Origin: CALBZG01 sp964486295
Lineage (GTDB): Bacteria; Bacillota; Clostridia; Peptostreptococcales; Anaerovoracaceae
Length of the DNA stretch: 64,000 bases
Assembly: GCA_964486295.1 (NCBI GenBank)
Contig: CAZAMF010000006.1
Coordinates: 1 to 64,000, forward strand
Direction: 5' to 3'
Shown here piece after piece: positions 36,377 to 44,971 of this stretch (positions are counted from its first letter, which is position 1; each line of letters begins with the position of its first letter). The notes beneath the pieces are model-generated. The model saw only the letters and a list, made by a program, of their open reading frames with translations. It was not told the DNA's origin and did no database searches. The position numbers and the translations under genes were made by a program.

Positions 36377-37627
36377 ATGGAAGCCGACAAAACCATGGGA
36401 TCCGGGCATGAAATGCCCGAAAAAGAAAATATTAAGATTGTCCTGCAAGGCAATGAAGCCTGTGCCAGGGGCGCTCTTCATGCCGGATGTCTTTTTTTCG
36501 CGGGGTATCCGATTACTCCTTCCACAGAAATCATAGAGATGATGTCTGAGGAAATGCCATTGGCCGGAGGTGCTTTTATTCAGATGGAGGATGAAATCGC
36601 TTCTGCCTGCGCAATTATCGGAGCCAGATGGGGCGGCAAAAAGGCCATGACGGCAACTTCCGGCCCTGGTTACACATTGATGCAGGAAGCCATCGGATAT
36701 GCCGCTGTCACAGAAACGCCTATTGTCATCGTCAACATTCAGCGGGGAGGGCCGGCCACGGGGCAGCCAACCATGTCATCCCAGCATGACATCTATCAGG
36801 CGCGTTACGGAAGCCATGGAGACTATCAGATCATCGTTCTTGCACCCTCATCGGTTCAGGAAATGTATGACTTTACCGTGAAGGCTTTTGAACTGTCGGA
36901 GCGCTACAGGACTCCGGTGATCCTGCTTGGTGATGAGATTATCGGCCATATGCGTGAGAAAATTACGGTAAAAAGCAGTATGGCCGAAACGCCTGCAACG
37001 ATGCCTATTTTCGCAGCATCGCCAGTGACCGATTTTTTCAATGGCGCGAATTCCATGGTAGAAGGACAGCTTCACGATGAATTTGGAAGAAGGATAGGCC
37101 ATCTTCCCCAGAAAAGCGGCGATTTCCTCAATAAACTGGATCGGAAGATCCTGGACAATCTTGACGAAATCACCAGCATTGACACCTTTTTCATGGAAGA
37201 TGCGGATGTGGCCATCGTTGCTTACGGATCCGTAGCGCGTCCTTCGATGAACGCGATCAAACTGGCAAGAGGCATTAAAGACGACCGAATATCCACAAAG
37301 TTTAAAATTGTAAGGGATGTCATCACGAAGGGAGTCCCAAAAACACTGCGCACGAATTACAGCCACCTTAAAGTTGGACTGGTTAAAATTAATACCGTGT
37401 GGCCGTTTCCGGAAGAACAGCTGAAGCGGCTGACCGAAAACACAGACATCATTATCGTACCTGAAATGAATGTTGGAAAATACTGCCGCGAGGTGGAGAG
37501 AGCGCTCTGTGGCAAGCGGGTGATCTCCATGCCGAAAAGCGGAGGAGACCTTCATACTCCGGGTGAAATCCTGGATCGGATCGTCGAGGAAACCGGAGTG
37601 AAACAGGAGGTGGCGGAGTATGAATAA
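36377..37627 (+). CDS. korA: 2-oxoacid:ferredoxin oxidoreductase alpha subunit (KorA type)
   Basis: A 416-residue catalytic subunit with transketolase pyrimidine-like and domain II regions. Typical blocks are GYPITPSTE, QMEDEIASA and ATSGPGY. With the next three genes it forms the four-subunit enzyme that oxidises a 2-oxoacid to the acyl-CoA and reduces ferredoxin. Sequence style is closest to 2-oxoglutarate synthase KorA, but VorB-type specificity cannot be excluded. It begins 23 bases after ftcD on the same strand. Histidine degradation ends in glutamate, whose transamination gives 2-oxoglutarate, so a role in that catabolism is plausible. It overlaps korB by eight bases. Confidence 0.85.
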   Translation: MEADKTMGSGHEMPEKENIKIVLQGNEACARGALHAGCLFFAGYPITPSTEIIEMMSEEMPLAGGAFIQMEDEIASACAIIGARWGGKKAMTATSGPGYTLMQEAIGYAAVTETPIVIVNIQRGGPATGQPTMSSQHDIYQARYGSHGDYQIIVLAPSSVQEMYDFTVKAFELSERYRTPVILLGDEIIGHMREKITVKSSMAETPATMPIFAASPVTDFFNGANSMVEGQLHDEFGRRIGHLPQKSGDFLNKLDRKILDNLDEITSIDTFFMEDADVAIVAYGSVARPSMNAIKLARGIKDDRISTKFKIVRDVITKGVPKTLRTNYSHLKVGLVKINTVWPFPEEQLKRLTENTDIIIVPEMNVGKYCREVERALCGKRVISMPKSGGDLHTPGEILDRIVEETGVKQEVAEYE

Positions 37628-38468
37628 ACTTTATGAATCCTACATGAAGACCGATTCGCTCCCGACATTATTCTGCCCAGGATGCGGAAACGGAATTGTA
37701 CAGATGGCTGCTGCAAGAGCAATCGATAGCCTTGGCTGCAAACGTGATACGGCGTGCGTTTCGGGCATTGGCTGTTCTTCATGGATCCCATGCTACTATA
37801 AGCTTGATGTGATGCATACTCTCCATGGGAGAGCGCTGGCGTTCGCTACAGGGCTGAAATTAGCCAGGCCGGATAAAAACATTGTAGTTTTCACAGGGGA
37901 CGGAGACTGCCTTGCCATCGGCGGCAATCATTTTCTTCATGCCTGTGCAAGAAACATCGATATAACCGTGGTTATGGTGAACAACTATATTTATGGAATG
38001 ACAGGGGGACAGAAATCACCGACGACGCCGCTAAAAGCGATAACGAAAACATCTCCTTTCGGGAGTGCAGACAAACCAATGGACGGCTGTGCACTGGCAA
38101 TGACTCTTGGGGCATCCTATGTAGCGCGATGGACGACAGCCCATCCGGTCCAACTGGAGAAAGCCATCGCTCAGGGCATGAAACACAAGGGATTCAGCTA
38201 CGTTGAAGTGTTGAGCCAGTGCCCGGTCCAGGCCGGAAACAATATCCACGGAGTGAAAGACCCGGGTGCCATACTGGAAAAATACAGAACCGGCACTTAT
38301 CTATGGAAGCCAGCCATGTCTGTACCGGGAACCCCGGAGGCCCTGGAAGCCAAAAAAGCCGAGGAAGAAGGTAAAATAAGAATCGGTCTTCTTAAAAATG
38401 ATGAGGAATCGGAAGAATATACAGCAAAGATCGAAGAAATATTAGCGGAACAAGGCATAGAAAAATAG
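37620..38468 (+). CDS. korB: 2-oxoacid:ferredoxin oxidoreductase beta subunit (KorB type)
   Basis: A 282-residue thiamine-diphosphate-binding subunit. The Fe-S ligand block is FCPGCGNG. The TPP motif runs from GDGDCLAIG to NNYIYGMTGGQ, which is the classic KorB signature, and SPTTP follows. GGAGG inside the korA end serves its ATG. The C-terminal 40 residues are charged. Confidence 0.9.
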   Translation: MNKLYESYMKTDSLPTLFCPGCGNGIVQMAAARAIDSLGCKRDTACVSGIGCSSWIPCYYKLDVMHTLHGRALAFATGLKLARPDKNIVVFTGDGDCLAIGGNHFLHACARNIDITVVMVNNYIYGMTGGQKSPTTPLKAITKTSPFGSADKPMDGCALAMTLGASYVARWTTAHPVQLEKAIAQGMKHKGFSYVEVLSQCPVQAGNNIHGVKDPGAILEKYRTGTYLWKPAMSVPGTPEALEAKKAEEEGKIRIGLLKNDEESEEYTAKIEEILAEQGIEK

Positions 38469-38486
38469 AATCGTGAGGGATAAAAG

Positions 38487-38732
38487 ATGCCGGTGATCAC
38501 TGTGGACAAAAACTGCTGTAAAGGCTGCAACATTTGCTATTCGATCTGCCAAAAGAAGCTTTTTGTGCCATCAAAAACCAGAAACAGCTACGGAACAAAT
38601 CTCCCTGAAGCTGTAAATCAGCAGGATTGCATTCTTTGCGGCATGTGCGAAAGGCTCTGCCCGGATGGAGCCATCAACGTAACGAAAACCGAAAATGTTA
38701 AAACCGGAGGAGATGAAAATCATGCGGATTAA
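38487..38732 (+). CDS. korD: 2-oxoacid:ferredoxin oxidoreductase delta subunit (2[4Fe-4S] ferredoxin)
   Basis: An 81-residue ferredoxin-like subunit with two clusters: CCKGCNICYSIC and CILCGMCERLC followed by PDGA. It should pass electrons from the TPP site to free ferredoxin. It sits between beta and gamma, an order (alpha, beta, delta, gamma) that differs from the delta-first arrangement in some archaea. Its end overlaps the gamma gene by 11 bases. Confidence 0.9.
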   Translation: MPVITVDKNCCKGCNICYSICQKKLFVPSKTRNSYGTNLPEAVNQQDCILCGMCERLCPDGAINVTKTENVKTGGDENHAD

Positions 38733-39267
38733 TGTCAGGTTTGCCGGAGCCGGGGGCCAGGGGGTCATATTGAGCTCCGTGCTGCTTGCAAAAGCATACG
38801 GTCTCGGAGAAAATTATAATATATCCCAGACGCAGAGCTATGGCCCCGAAGCCAGGGGAGGCGCCTGTAAGGCGGAAGTGGTTATTTCCGATGAAAACAT
38901 TGACTATATGAAGGTTGAAGCCGCAGATGTTTTTATCGCATATAATCAAGCCGGTTATGACAAGTATATCGGCATGGTTAAAAAAGATGCGATGGTGCTG
39001 ATCAACAGCACATTGGTTGAAACCGACAGACCCGATGTCTACAAGATACCGGCTACTGAGATTGCGGAAGAAATCGGCAAGCCGTTTATTGTGAACATGA
39101 TCATGCTTGGAGCGCTGACGAAGCTTTTGCCAAAACTTCATTATCCGACGGTGGAGGCAGAGATCATGGACAATTTTTCGGCCTCCATAGCCGGAATCAA
39201 CCTGGATGCCTATGACAAAGGGTACCGTTATATGGCAAACGAACTTGAAAAGCGCAGCCGGAACTGA
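38722..39267 (+). CDS. korC: 2-oxoacid:ferredoxin oxidoreductase gamma subunit (KorC type)
   Basis: A 181-residue gamma subunit with the family start FAGAGGQGVILSS and the QSYGPEARGG block. The open frame begins at 38695, but GGAGGAG lies about nine bases before the ATG at 38722, which also matches the family N-terminus. It completes the alpha-beta-delta-gamma set. No terminator is visible after it. Confidence 0.92.
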   Translation: MRINVRFAGAGGQGVILSSVLLAKAYGLGENYNISQTQSYGPEARGGACKAEVVISDENIDYMKVEAADVFIAYNQAGYDKYIGMVKKDAMVLINSTLVETDRPDVYKIPATEIAEEIGKPFIVNMIMLGALTKLLPKLHYPTVEAEIMDNFSASIAGINLDAYDKGYRYMANELEKRSRN

Positions 39268-39342
39268 CCCTTTCATAGGTTCTTCACAGAAACTACAAGT
39301 TAGAATGGTATATTAACAATATACTATGAACGGAGGTATGCA

Positions 39343-39810
39343 ATGAAGACAGGAAAAGCATTGTCGATCGTCTTGGCTCTTTTATTACTGATCGTAGCGG
39401 TGATAGCACTTGCCATGTCGGGATGTAGCAGCAGCGAAAAGCAGGAAGCTGAGGCGGCAGAGGTTTATGATACAAGTAAGGATGCAGTTTATGCATATCT
39501 CAATATTGACTACCCGGAGGAATCCGGATTGCAGGATGTGGTAAACGAGCAGGTATACAGTATTGATCAAGAGATGTCCCCTATGAGCATACTGATTTCT
39601 TACGGAGACTCCAGCGGCGTTGAAGTCGTCGTCGATAATACAGGTGCCGGGTATGTTCAGGGCATTGGCGGTGTATTGGAAAACGCATACAACCAGCCAT
39701 CAGGATGGGTATATACGGTAAACGGTGAAACTTCTATGGAAGCGGCATCAGATCATAAAATACAATCAGGCGATACCGTAACATGGTCTTATGTAAGCTA
39801 CACGCAATAA
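39343..39810 (+). CDS. DUF4430 lipoprotein
   Basis: A 155-residue exported protein. Its signal region ends in the lipobox-like MSGC (Cys28), followed by a Ser/Glu linker. The rest (about 50-155) is a DUF4430-type domain, with NQPSGWVYTVNGE and DTVTWSY, related to the transcobalamin-like/SLBB-type ligand folds. Function unknown. It may be a binding or surface accessory protein. CGGAGG precedes the ATG, and a strong bidirectional terminator follows 140 bases later. Confidence 0.75.
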   Translation: MKTGKALSIVLALLLLIVAVIALAMSGCSSSEKQEAEAAEVYDTSKDAVYAYLNIDYPEESGLQDVVNEQVYSIDQEMSPMSILISYGDSSGVEVVVDNTGAGYVQGIGGVLENAYNQPSGWVYTVNGETSMEAASDHKIQSGDTVTWSYVSYTQ

Positions 39811-39952
39811 GACGTGATGTTTTTCCCAAACCCACATGACAACATCACAAAAGCTTCACATTGAAGAGGTAATCTGTAGTTGGTAAAGGGGATAGAGACA
39901 CTTTACTAGAAACTTTCCTTCTTTTATAAAGATACACACAACACACTTACTG

Positions 39953-39987
39953 AAAAAACCCCGGGATTCGGGACCCCGGGGTTTTTT
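39953..39987. terminator. bidirectional terminator between DUF4430 gene and larB
   Basis: AAAAAACCCCGGG pairs with CCCGGGGTTTTTT across a nine-base loop. T runs occur on both strands, serving the convergent genes. The rest of the 39,811-40,023 gap shows nothing else clear. Confidence 0.93.
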
Positions 39988-40023
39988 CTTGCGTTTTTCT
40001 CATATTCTGATATCCTGCTGTAT

Positions 40024-40698
40024 TTATCGGCGGGTGTTGATCATTGATGCCAGATAAGCCGCGCCGTATCCATTGTCGATGTTGACGACACCAACCCCTT
40101 CAGTGCAGGTGTTCATCATAGAGAGCAATGCGGACAGCCCTTCAAAATTTGAACCATAACCGATACTGGTTGGAACTGCAACAAGAGGAACGTCCAAAAA
40201 TCCTCCGACGACTGAAGGTAACGCACCTTCCATGCCCGCTACGACGATGACAACGCTGGCTTTTTGAATTCTGTCGACCTGGGCAAGCAGCCTGTGTATT
40301 CCTGCCACACCCACGTCGTAAATTCTGTCTACTTCGTTTCCCAGAACTTCGGCAGCAACTGCCGCCTCTTCCGCCACGGGAATATCAGCGGTACCGGCGG
40401 TAACCACGGCGATCACGCCGGCCCGATCGTGTCTTGGTTTGTTTTCTCTGATCAAAGCGATGAGCCGCGCAGTTTCAAAATAACAGGCCTCCGGCACCAG
40501 CTCTTTAACGGCATGATAATTATCGGAGGTTGCTCTGGTTGCCAGTACATTGCCTCCCTCTTCCGCCAGTTCTAAAAAAATTTTCGCTATTTGCTGTGAT
40601 GTTTTGCCCGGACAGTAGATTGCTTCGGGATATCCCCTCCGTTTTCTCCTATCCGTATCGACTTTGGCAAAGCCCAAATCTTCATATTTTTTTCTCAT
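40024..40698 (-). CDS. larB: nickel pincer cofactor biosynthesis protein LarB
   Basis: A 224-residue protein related to PurE-type carboxylases that carboxylates and hydrolyses nicotinic acid adenine dinucleotide in nickel-pincer cofactor synthesis. Family blocks are YEDLGFAKVDTDR near the start, ATRATSDNYHAV, and YDVGVAGIHRLL with SIGYGSNFEGLSALL. The N-terminal helical segment common in LarB is absent when the ATG at 40698 is used; upstream in-frame codons cover the promoter and do not look like LarB. larC, larE and larA are not in the window. Confidence 0.88.
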   Translation of the reverse strand: MRKKYEDLGFAKVDTDRRKRRGYPEAIYCPGKTSQQIAKIFLELAEEGGNVLATRATSDNYHAVKELVPEACYFETARLIALIRENKPRHDRAGVIAVVTAGTADIPVAEEAAVAAEVLGNEVDRIYDVGVAGIHRLLAQVDRIQKASVVIVVAGMEGALPSVVGGFLDVPLVAVPTSIGYGSNFEGLSALLSMMNTCTEGVGVVNIDNGYGAAYLASMINTRR

Positions 40699-40704
40699 GG
40701 TTTG

Positions 40705-40733
40705 ATTATACCTTGTAGTTTGTCCACGGACAA
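40705..40733 (-). promoter_or_regulatory. larB promoter with overlapping palindrome, probably leaderless
   Basis: TTGTCC at 40733-40728, 17-base spacer, perfect TATAAT at 40710-40705. Transcription would start at about the A of the larB ATG (40698). The -35 is one arm of the perfect palindrome TTGTCCGTGGACAA (40720-40733), a candidate operator. Confidence 0.65.
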
Positions 40734-40744
40734 GTGAGTTTGTG

Positions 40745-40798
40745 TTGACAATTATAAAGCGTGGTGCTAATATTGACATATGAACAATTGCTCATATG
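40745..40798 (+). promoter_or_regulatory. promoter and operator of the CadC-like regulator
   Basis: TTGACA at 40745-40750, 17-base spacer, TAATAT at 40768-40773. A 22-base palindrome at 40777-40798, with arms beginning and ending CATATG around CAATTG and one mismatched pair, overlaps the start of transcription. Its TGAACA-type half-sites fit ArsR/SmtB family operators. Confidence 0.8.
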
Positions 40799-40829
40799 TT
40801 CAATAATAAAATATTGAAAGGGCTCGGCT

Positions 40830-41201
40830 ATGTTAAAAAACAGAGATGATGTGGAACGATGTGACTGCACAGTCATACACCAGGATATCGTAGATTGGGT
40901 GAAGGATAAGATGCCGGATGAAGATGTTCTGATCGATTTATCGGAGCTGTTCAAGATATTCGGTGATTCAACCAGAGTGAAAATCTTATGGGCTTTATAT
41001 GAGTCAGAAATGTGCGTTTGCGACATTTCCGCTTTGTTGAATATGTCACAATCAGCCATATCCCATCAGTTGAGAATATTGAAACAGACGGATCTCGTAA
41101 AAAGCAGAAGAGCGGGTCGAGTGGTTTTTTATTCTCTGAAGGACGAGCATGTCAAACGCATCATCGATCAGGGTCTTGCCCACATCACAGAGGACAAATA
41201 G
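40830..41201 (+). CDS. ArsR/SmtB-family metal-sensing repressor, CadC-like
   Basis: A 123-residue winged helix repressor (SQSAISHQLRIL recognition helix). Two metal sites are visible. The alpha3N set is Cys11 and Cys13 near the N-terminus plus Cys62 and Cys64 in the CVC motif, as in cadmium/lead sensor CadC. The alpha5 set is Asp105, His107, His118 and Glu121, exactly the DxHx10HxxE zinc pattern. It should release its operator when Zn, Cd or Pb binds and induce the ATPase gene ten bases downstream. Confidence 0.9.
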   Translation: MLKNRDDVERCDCTVIHQDIVDWVKDKMPDEDVLIDLSELFKIFGDSTRVKILWALYESEMCVCDISALLNMSQSAISHQLRILKQTDLVKSRRAGRVVFYSLKDEHVKRIIDQGLAHITEDK

Positions 41202-41210
41202 GGTTAAACG

Positions 41211-43388
41211 ATGACAGAAAAAGTCTTTATATTCAAAAATTTGGGCTGCGCGAATTGCGGAGCCAAAATCGCGGAAGCGGTATCCGGGCTTCAGAATGTG
41301 GAATCGGCTTCGCTGGATTTTGTCGGCGCGAAACTGATCGTAAAAATGCGTTCGGAATCCAGCATGAAAGAATCCGATGCAAGTCTGAACGAACTGGAAA
41401 AAAGCGTTAAACGGATCGTTGAGAAAATTGAACCCGGAACGGAAGTCGAGTTATTAAGAGGGAACAAGACCTCTGCAAAAAAAACTGTTCAGGAACAGGG
41501 AAGTGACGAAAGAAGCCAAATCATCAGATTGGCCATCGGGCTGCTCTTCTTTGCGGCCGGTATAATCTTCAATTTTAAAGACTCCATTGAACTGGTATTA
41601 TTCTTATGCGGATATATTGCAGCCGGTGGCGGAGTTCTGTACAAAGCAGTGAAAGGCATTTTCCAGGGGCAGGTTTTTAACGAGAATTTTTTGATGTCCA
41701 TCGCGACAGCAGGCGCATTCCTGGTTGGAGAGTATCCGGAGGGGGCAGGAGTCATGCTGTTTTATCTGGCAGGAGAAATTCTTCAGGATCGAGCAGTCAA
41801 TGATTCGCGAAAATCCATTGCAGAATTGATGGATATACGACCGGATTATGCGAACCTATTAATGAACGGTCTTTTGCAAAAGGTTTCTCCGGAGGAAGTC
41901 CGCATAGGGGACAGGATCATCGTTCAACCAGGAGAAAAAGTGCCATTAGACGGTCGGGTCACTGATGGGAGATCCATGGCCGACACATCAGCGCTCACAG
42001 GAGAATCCATGCCAAGGCTGCTGCAACCGGGAGACGATGCCCTCAGCGGATTTATCAATATCAATGGTGTTTTAACGATTGAGGTTTCAAAAGATTATGG
42101 ACAATCAACAGTATCCAAAATTCTTGATCTTGTGGAAAATGCAGCGGTTAATAAAGCCCCTACAGAAAATTTCATCACCAAATTTGCGCGATATTATACG
42201 CCGGCCGTTGTGATTGGAGCAATACTGCTTGCTGCAATCCCGCCGTTGCTGATTCCCGGAGTCCTGTTCGCAGACTGGCTTTACAGGGCGCTGATCTTTC
42301 TGGTGATATCCTGCCCGTGTGCGTTGGTCATATCAATTCCCCTGGGGTTTTTTGGAGGAATTGGCGCCGCATCGAGAAAAGGGATCCTGATCAAAGGGAG
42401 CAATTACCTTGAAGCATTGAATCATGTTGAAACCGTAGTGTTTGATAAAACCGGAACGCTGACAAAAGGAGCCTTCCGCGTATCAGAGATAAGTGTGGAA
42501 GCTTCTTTCAATAAGAATAGCCTGCTCGATTACGCAGCCCGAGCGGAAAGTCATTCCAACCATCCAATTGCGCTTTCGATCCGGGAGTTTTATAAAGAAA
42601 AGACCGGCCGACATCCAGCGATGGGCAACTCCGGGGAGTACAGCGAAGTGCCCGGAAGAGGAGTCGCCGCAGAAATAGAGGGCAAAGAAATCCTTGTTGG
42701 AAACATTCTGATGATGCAGGAGCGAGGCATCCTGAATGACAACATCGGCCAGGTAGAAGAGGAAAATACTGAAAAAGCAGGGACTCGCCTTCATGTCGCA
42801 GTTGACGGCGTTTATGCCGGTAATATTCTGATAGCCGATGAAATCAAAGAGGATGCAATAGAAACCATAAAAACCCTCAAAGAAATGGGGATCAGGAAAA
42901 CCGTCATGCTGACCGGGGACGTCCGGACAGTCGGCGAAAAAACGGGAGCTATTCTTGGATTGGATGAAGTTTATGCGGAACTCTTGCCTTTAGATAAAGT
43001 CAACATCATCGAGCGGCTGGAAAAAGAAAAATCTAAAAACGGGATCGTATTGTTCGTGGGTGACGGAATCAACGATGCCCCGCCATTGGCAAGGGCAGAT
43101 GTAGGCGCAGCCATGGGCGCACTTGGGTCGGATGCAGCGATTGAAGCAGCCGATATGGTGATTATGAACGATCGCCTGTCTCAGATAACGGACGCGATCC
43201 GAATAGCAAAACGGACAAAGCATATTGTTCTTCAGAATATTGTTTTCGCCCTGGCTGTAAAAATGCTGTTCATGCTTCTGGGCGCTTTTGGTGAAGCCAC
43301 GATGTGGGAAGCTGTATTTGCCGATGTGGGCGTCACGCTGATTGCGGTGATCAATGCCACCAGGGTGATGAACATTAAAAAATTATAG
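41211..43388 (+). CDS. Zn/Cd/Pb-exporting P1B-type ATPase
   Basis: A 725-residue heavy-metal pump of the CadA/ZntA group. The N-terminal HMA domain has GCANC (Cys13, Cys16). The membrane CPC motif is at 368-370 (VISCPCALVI), the phosphorylated Asp412 is in DKTGTLTKG, and GDGINDAPPLA is near residue 620. The regulator upstream carries both a soft-metal (Cd/Pb) and a zinc site, which fits efflux of divalent cations rather than copper. Probable two-gene operon, ended by the hairpin at 43406-43464. Confidence 0.93.
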   Translation: MTEKVFIFKNLGCANCGAKIAEAVSGLQNVESASLDFVGAKLIVKMRSESSMKESDASLNELEKSVKRIVEKIEPGTEVELLRGNKTSAKKTVQEQGSDERSQIIRLAIGLLFFAAGIIFNFKDSIELVLFLCGYIAAGGGVLYKAVKGIFQGQVFNENFLMSIATAGAFLVGEYPEGAGVMLFYLAGEILQDRAVNDSRKSIAELMDIRPDYANLLMNGLLQKVSPEEVRIGDRIIVQPGEKVPLDGRVTDGRSMADTSALTGESMPRLLQPGDDALSGFININGVLTIEVSKDYGQSTVSKILDLVENAAVNKAPTENFITKFARYYTPAVVIGAILLAAIPPLLIPGVLFADWLYRALIFLVISCPCALVISIPLGFFGGIGAASRKGILIKGSNYLEALNHVETVVFDKTGTLTKGAFRVSEISVEASFNKNSLLDYAARAESHSNHPIALSIREFYKEKTGRHPAMGNSGEYSEVPGRGVAAEIEGKEILVGNILMMQERGILNDNIGQVEEENTEKAGTRLHVAVDGVYAGNILIADEIKEDAIETIKTLKEMGIRKTVMLTGDVRTVGEKTGAILGLDEVYAELLPLDKVNIIERLEKEKSKNGIVLFVGDGINDAPPLARADVGAAMGALGSDAAIEAADMVIMNDRLSQITDAIRIAKRTKHIVLQNIVFALAVKMLFMLLGAFGEATMWEAVFADVGVTLIAVINATRVMNIKKL

Positions 43389-43405
43389 ACAGAACCATCA
43401 CAAGA

Positions 43406-43464
43406 GCATCCCCGATTTGGTTATAAGTTATAACAAGTAACTATAATCGGTGATGCATTTTTTT
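43406..43464 (+). terminator. terminator after the Zn/Cd ATPase gene
   Basis: GCATC and CCGATT pair with AATCGG and GATGC with small bulges, around an inner TTATAA-rich loop, and a T run follows. A long imperfect but convincing intrinsic terminator. Confidence 0.75.
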
Positions 43465-43518
43465 GTTGATAATGATATAATTCTGCTTGTTATACTTTGC
43501 TTGATAAGGAGGAACAGC

Positions 43519-44943
43519 ATGGCATTCGGCTTTTTTAAGAAACAAACGGCAGCAGATACGATTTTTATCAACGGGAGGATCTACACGCAAAATCCCGACC
43601 AGCCATGGGCTAACGCGGTAGCCGTTGCTGACGGAGAAATTATCGCTGTGGGGGACACCGAGGAAATTCTGGAAGATTTTGAAGATGACGATACCGAGCT
43701 TGTAGATCTGGAAGGGAATGTGATGACGCCCGGTCTGATCGACACAGCAGGCCATCCCGTTATTAAATCCTTCGGGAATCTTTGTTTTATGATGGAGCCC
43801 TATTGGGATACACAACAGTGTATTGACGAATACTCAAATTATCTGGAACTAAATCCCGATAAAGAAACGGTTTTTGCTTTCGGATACAATGAAAAGATTC
43901 TAGCCGGAACGGATCCGGTGGAAGCGATGAAAATGCTGGATCAAGTTGCTGAAGACATTCCTGTTGCAGCATTAGCTGCCGGAGGGCTTCATCTCTGGAT
44001 GAACAGCAGAGCTGCCCAATTGGTGCGTGAAACAGCAGAAGAGGAGGAGGTTGAACAGATCAATCTTTCATATGCGCTCGGTATTCTGGCACCCGTGGAT
44101 TCCGATGAACTGCTTGAACAAGTGCTGAACCGCGCCGGCGAATACTGCAATGCGGGCTTTACCAGCGTTTTTGACTGCGGAGCCCCTGACTATTTTTTAA
44201 CTCTCTATCAAGGTGAACTGGTTAACATGTATCAGGAAGATCTTTTCAAACAAAGATTTTTCGGATCACTTTTAGTAAACCGAAACGTTGACCGTAACAG
44301 CCTGGTAGCCAAGTTGATGCAAAACAGGACCAATTGTGCCGAATTGAATAATATTATAAACTTTAATACTCTGAAACTCGTGGTGGATAGAACGGATGCA
44401 GAAAAGTCCGTAATTACGGCGGAAGCTTTACCGGGGCTGGCTATGGCTGCTGCGGAGAGAAACTTCGATGTTCATGCTGATGCGGTGGGCGAAGGTGCGG
44501 CAGCCGATATCATGAAGGCATTTGACTATGTGAGGAGCGCCGGCTATAAGCGCAATGTCCTTGTACTGGCCACCGAACAGGAACTCAGCGATGAAGAGAA
44601 AGAAAATTATCTCGCTATCGGAGATGTGATCACGGTGCCATCCACGCTGCCATCCAATATTGATTATCCGGCTCTGGCAGGAGCCGACACGATGGAGGAG
44701 GCCATCAGGAGACTGACCGTTCAGGCTGCTGAACAGCTTGGAATGGAAGAGAAAATGGGTTCCATAGAAGAAGGGAAATATGCAGACTTCACAATCTTCG
44801 AATCCGACCCGTTTATTCATAAGGCTTCGGAATTCGGAAATCAGGATGTCACAATGACTGTGGTGGCAGGCGTCATTGTATATGATGCCGAAGAGTATAA
44901 TATGAGTTCATGGTATGAACTGCTGTCACAGCAGCAGTACTGA
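43519..44943 (+). CDS. amidohydrolase-family protein with degenerate metal site
   Basis: A 474-residue protein with the YtcJ-like amidohydrolase 3 layout: an N-terminal strand domain (FINGRIYTQNP), PGLID, then a barrel and a closing GSIEEGKYADFTIFESDP. Key metal residues are altered. The HxH after PGLID reads A-G-H (Ala77, His79). The HAIGD block reads HADAVGEG, and the expected RxEHA histidine is replaced (LVLATEQEL). It may have lost hydrolase activity or use another chemistry. AAGGAGG before the ATG at 43519 sets the start; upstream codons are not family-like. It precedes alr by 28 bases and is likely co-transcribed. Confidence 0.75.
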   Translation: MAFGFFKKQTAADTIFINGRIYTQNPDQPWANAVAVADGEIIAVGDTEEILEDFEDDDTELVDLEGNVMTPGLIDTAGHPVIKSFGNLCFMMEPYWDTQQCIDEYSNYLELNPDKETVFAFGYNEKILAGTDPVEAMKMLDQVAEDIPVAALAAGGLHLWMNSRAAQLVRETAEEEEVEQINLSYALGILAPVDSDELLEQVLNRAGEYCNAGFTSVFDCGAPDYFLTLYQGELVNMYQEDLFKQRFFGSLLVNRNVDRNSLVAKLMQNRTNCAELNNIINFNTLKLVVDRTDAEKSVITAEALPGLAMAAAERNFDVHADAVGEGAAADIMKAFDYVRSAGYKRNVLVLATEQELSDEEKENYLAIGDVITVPSTLPSNIDYPALAGADTMEEAIRRLTVQAAEQLGMEEKMGSIEEGKYADFTIFESDPFIHKASEFGNQDVTMTVVAGVIVYDAEEYNMSSWYELLSQQQY

Positions 44944-44971
44944 AACCGATATACGGGAAAGGTAACCTTGC

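Noticed and set aside
36848..37555. A 235-codon leftward open frame opposite korA
   Set aside because: Lies wholly inside korA on the other strand with atypical composition; a shadow of codon bias.
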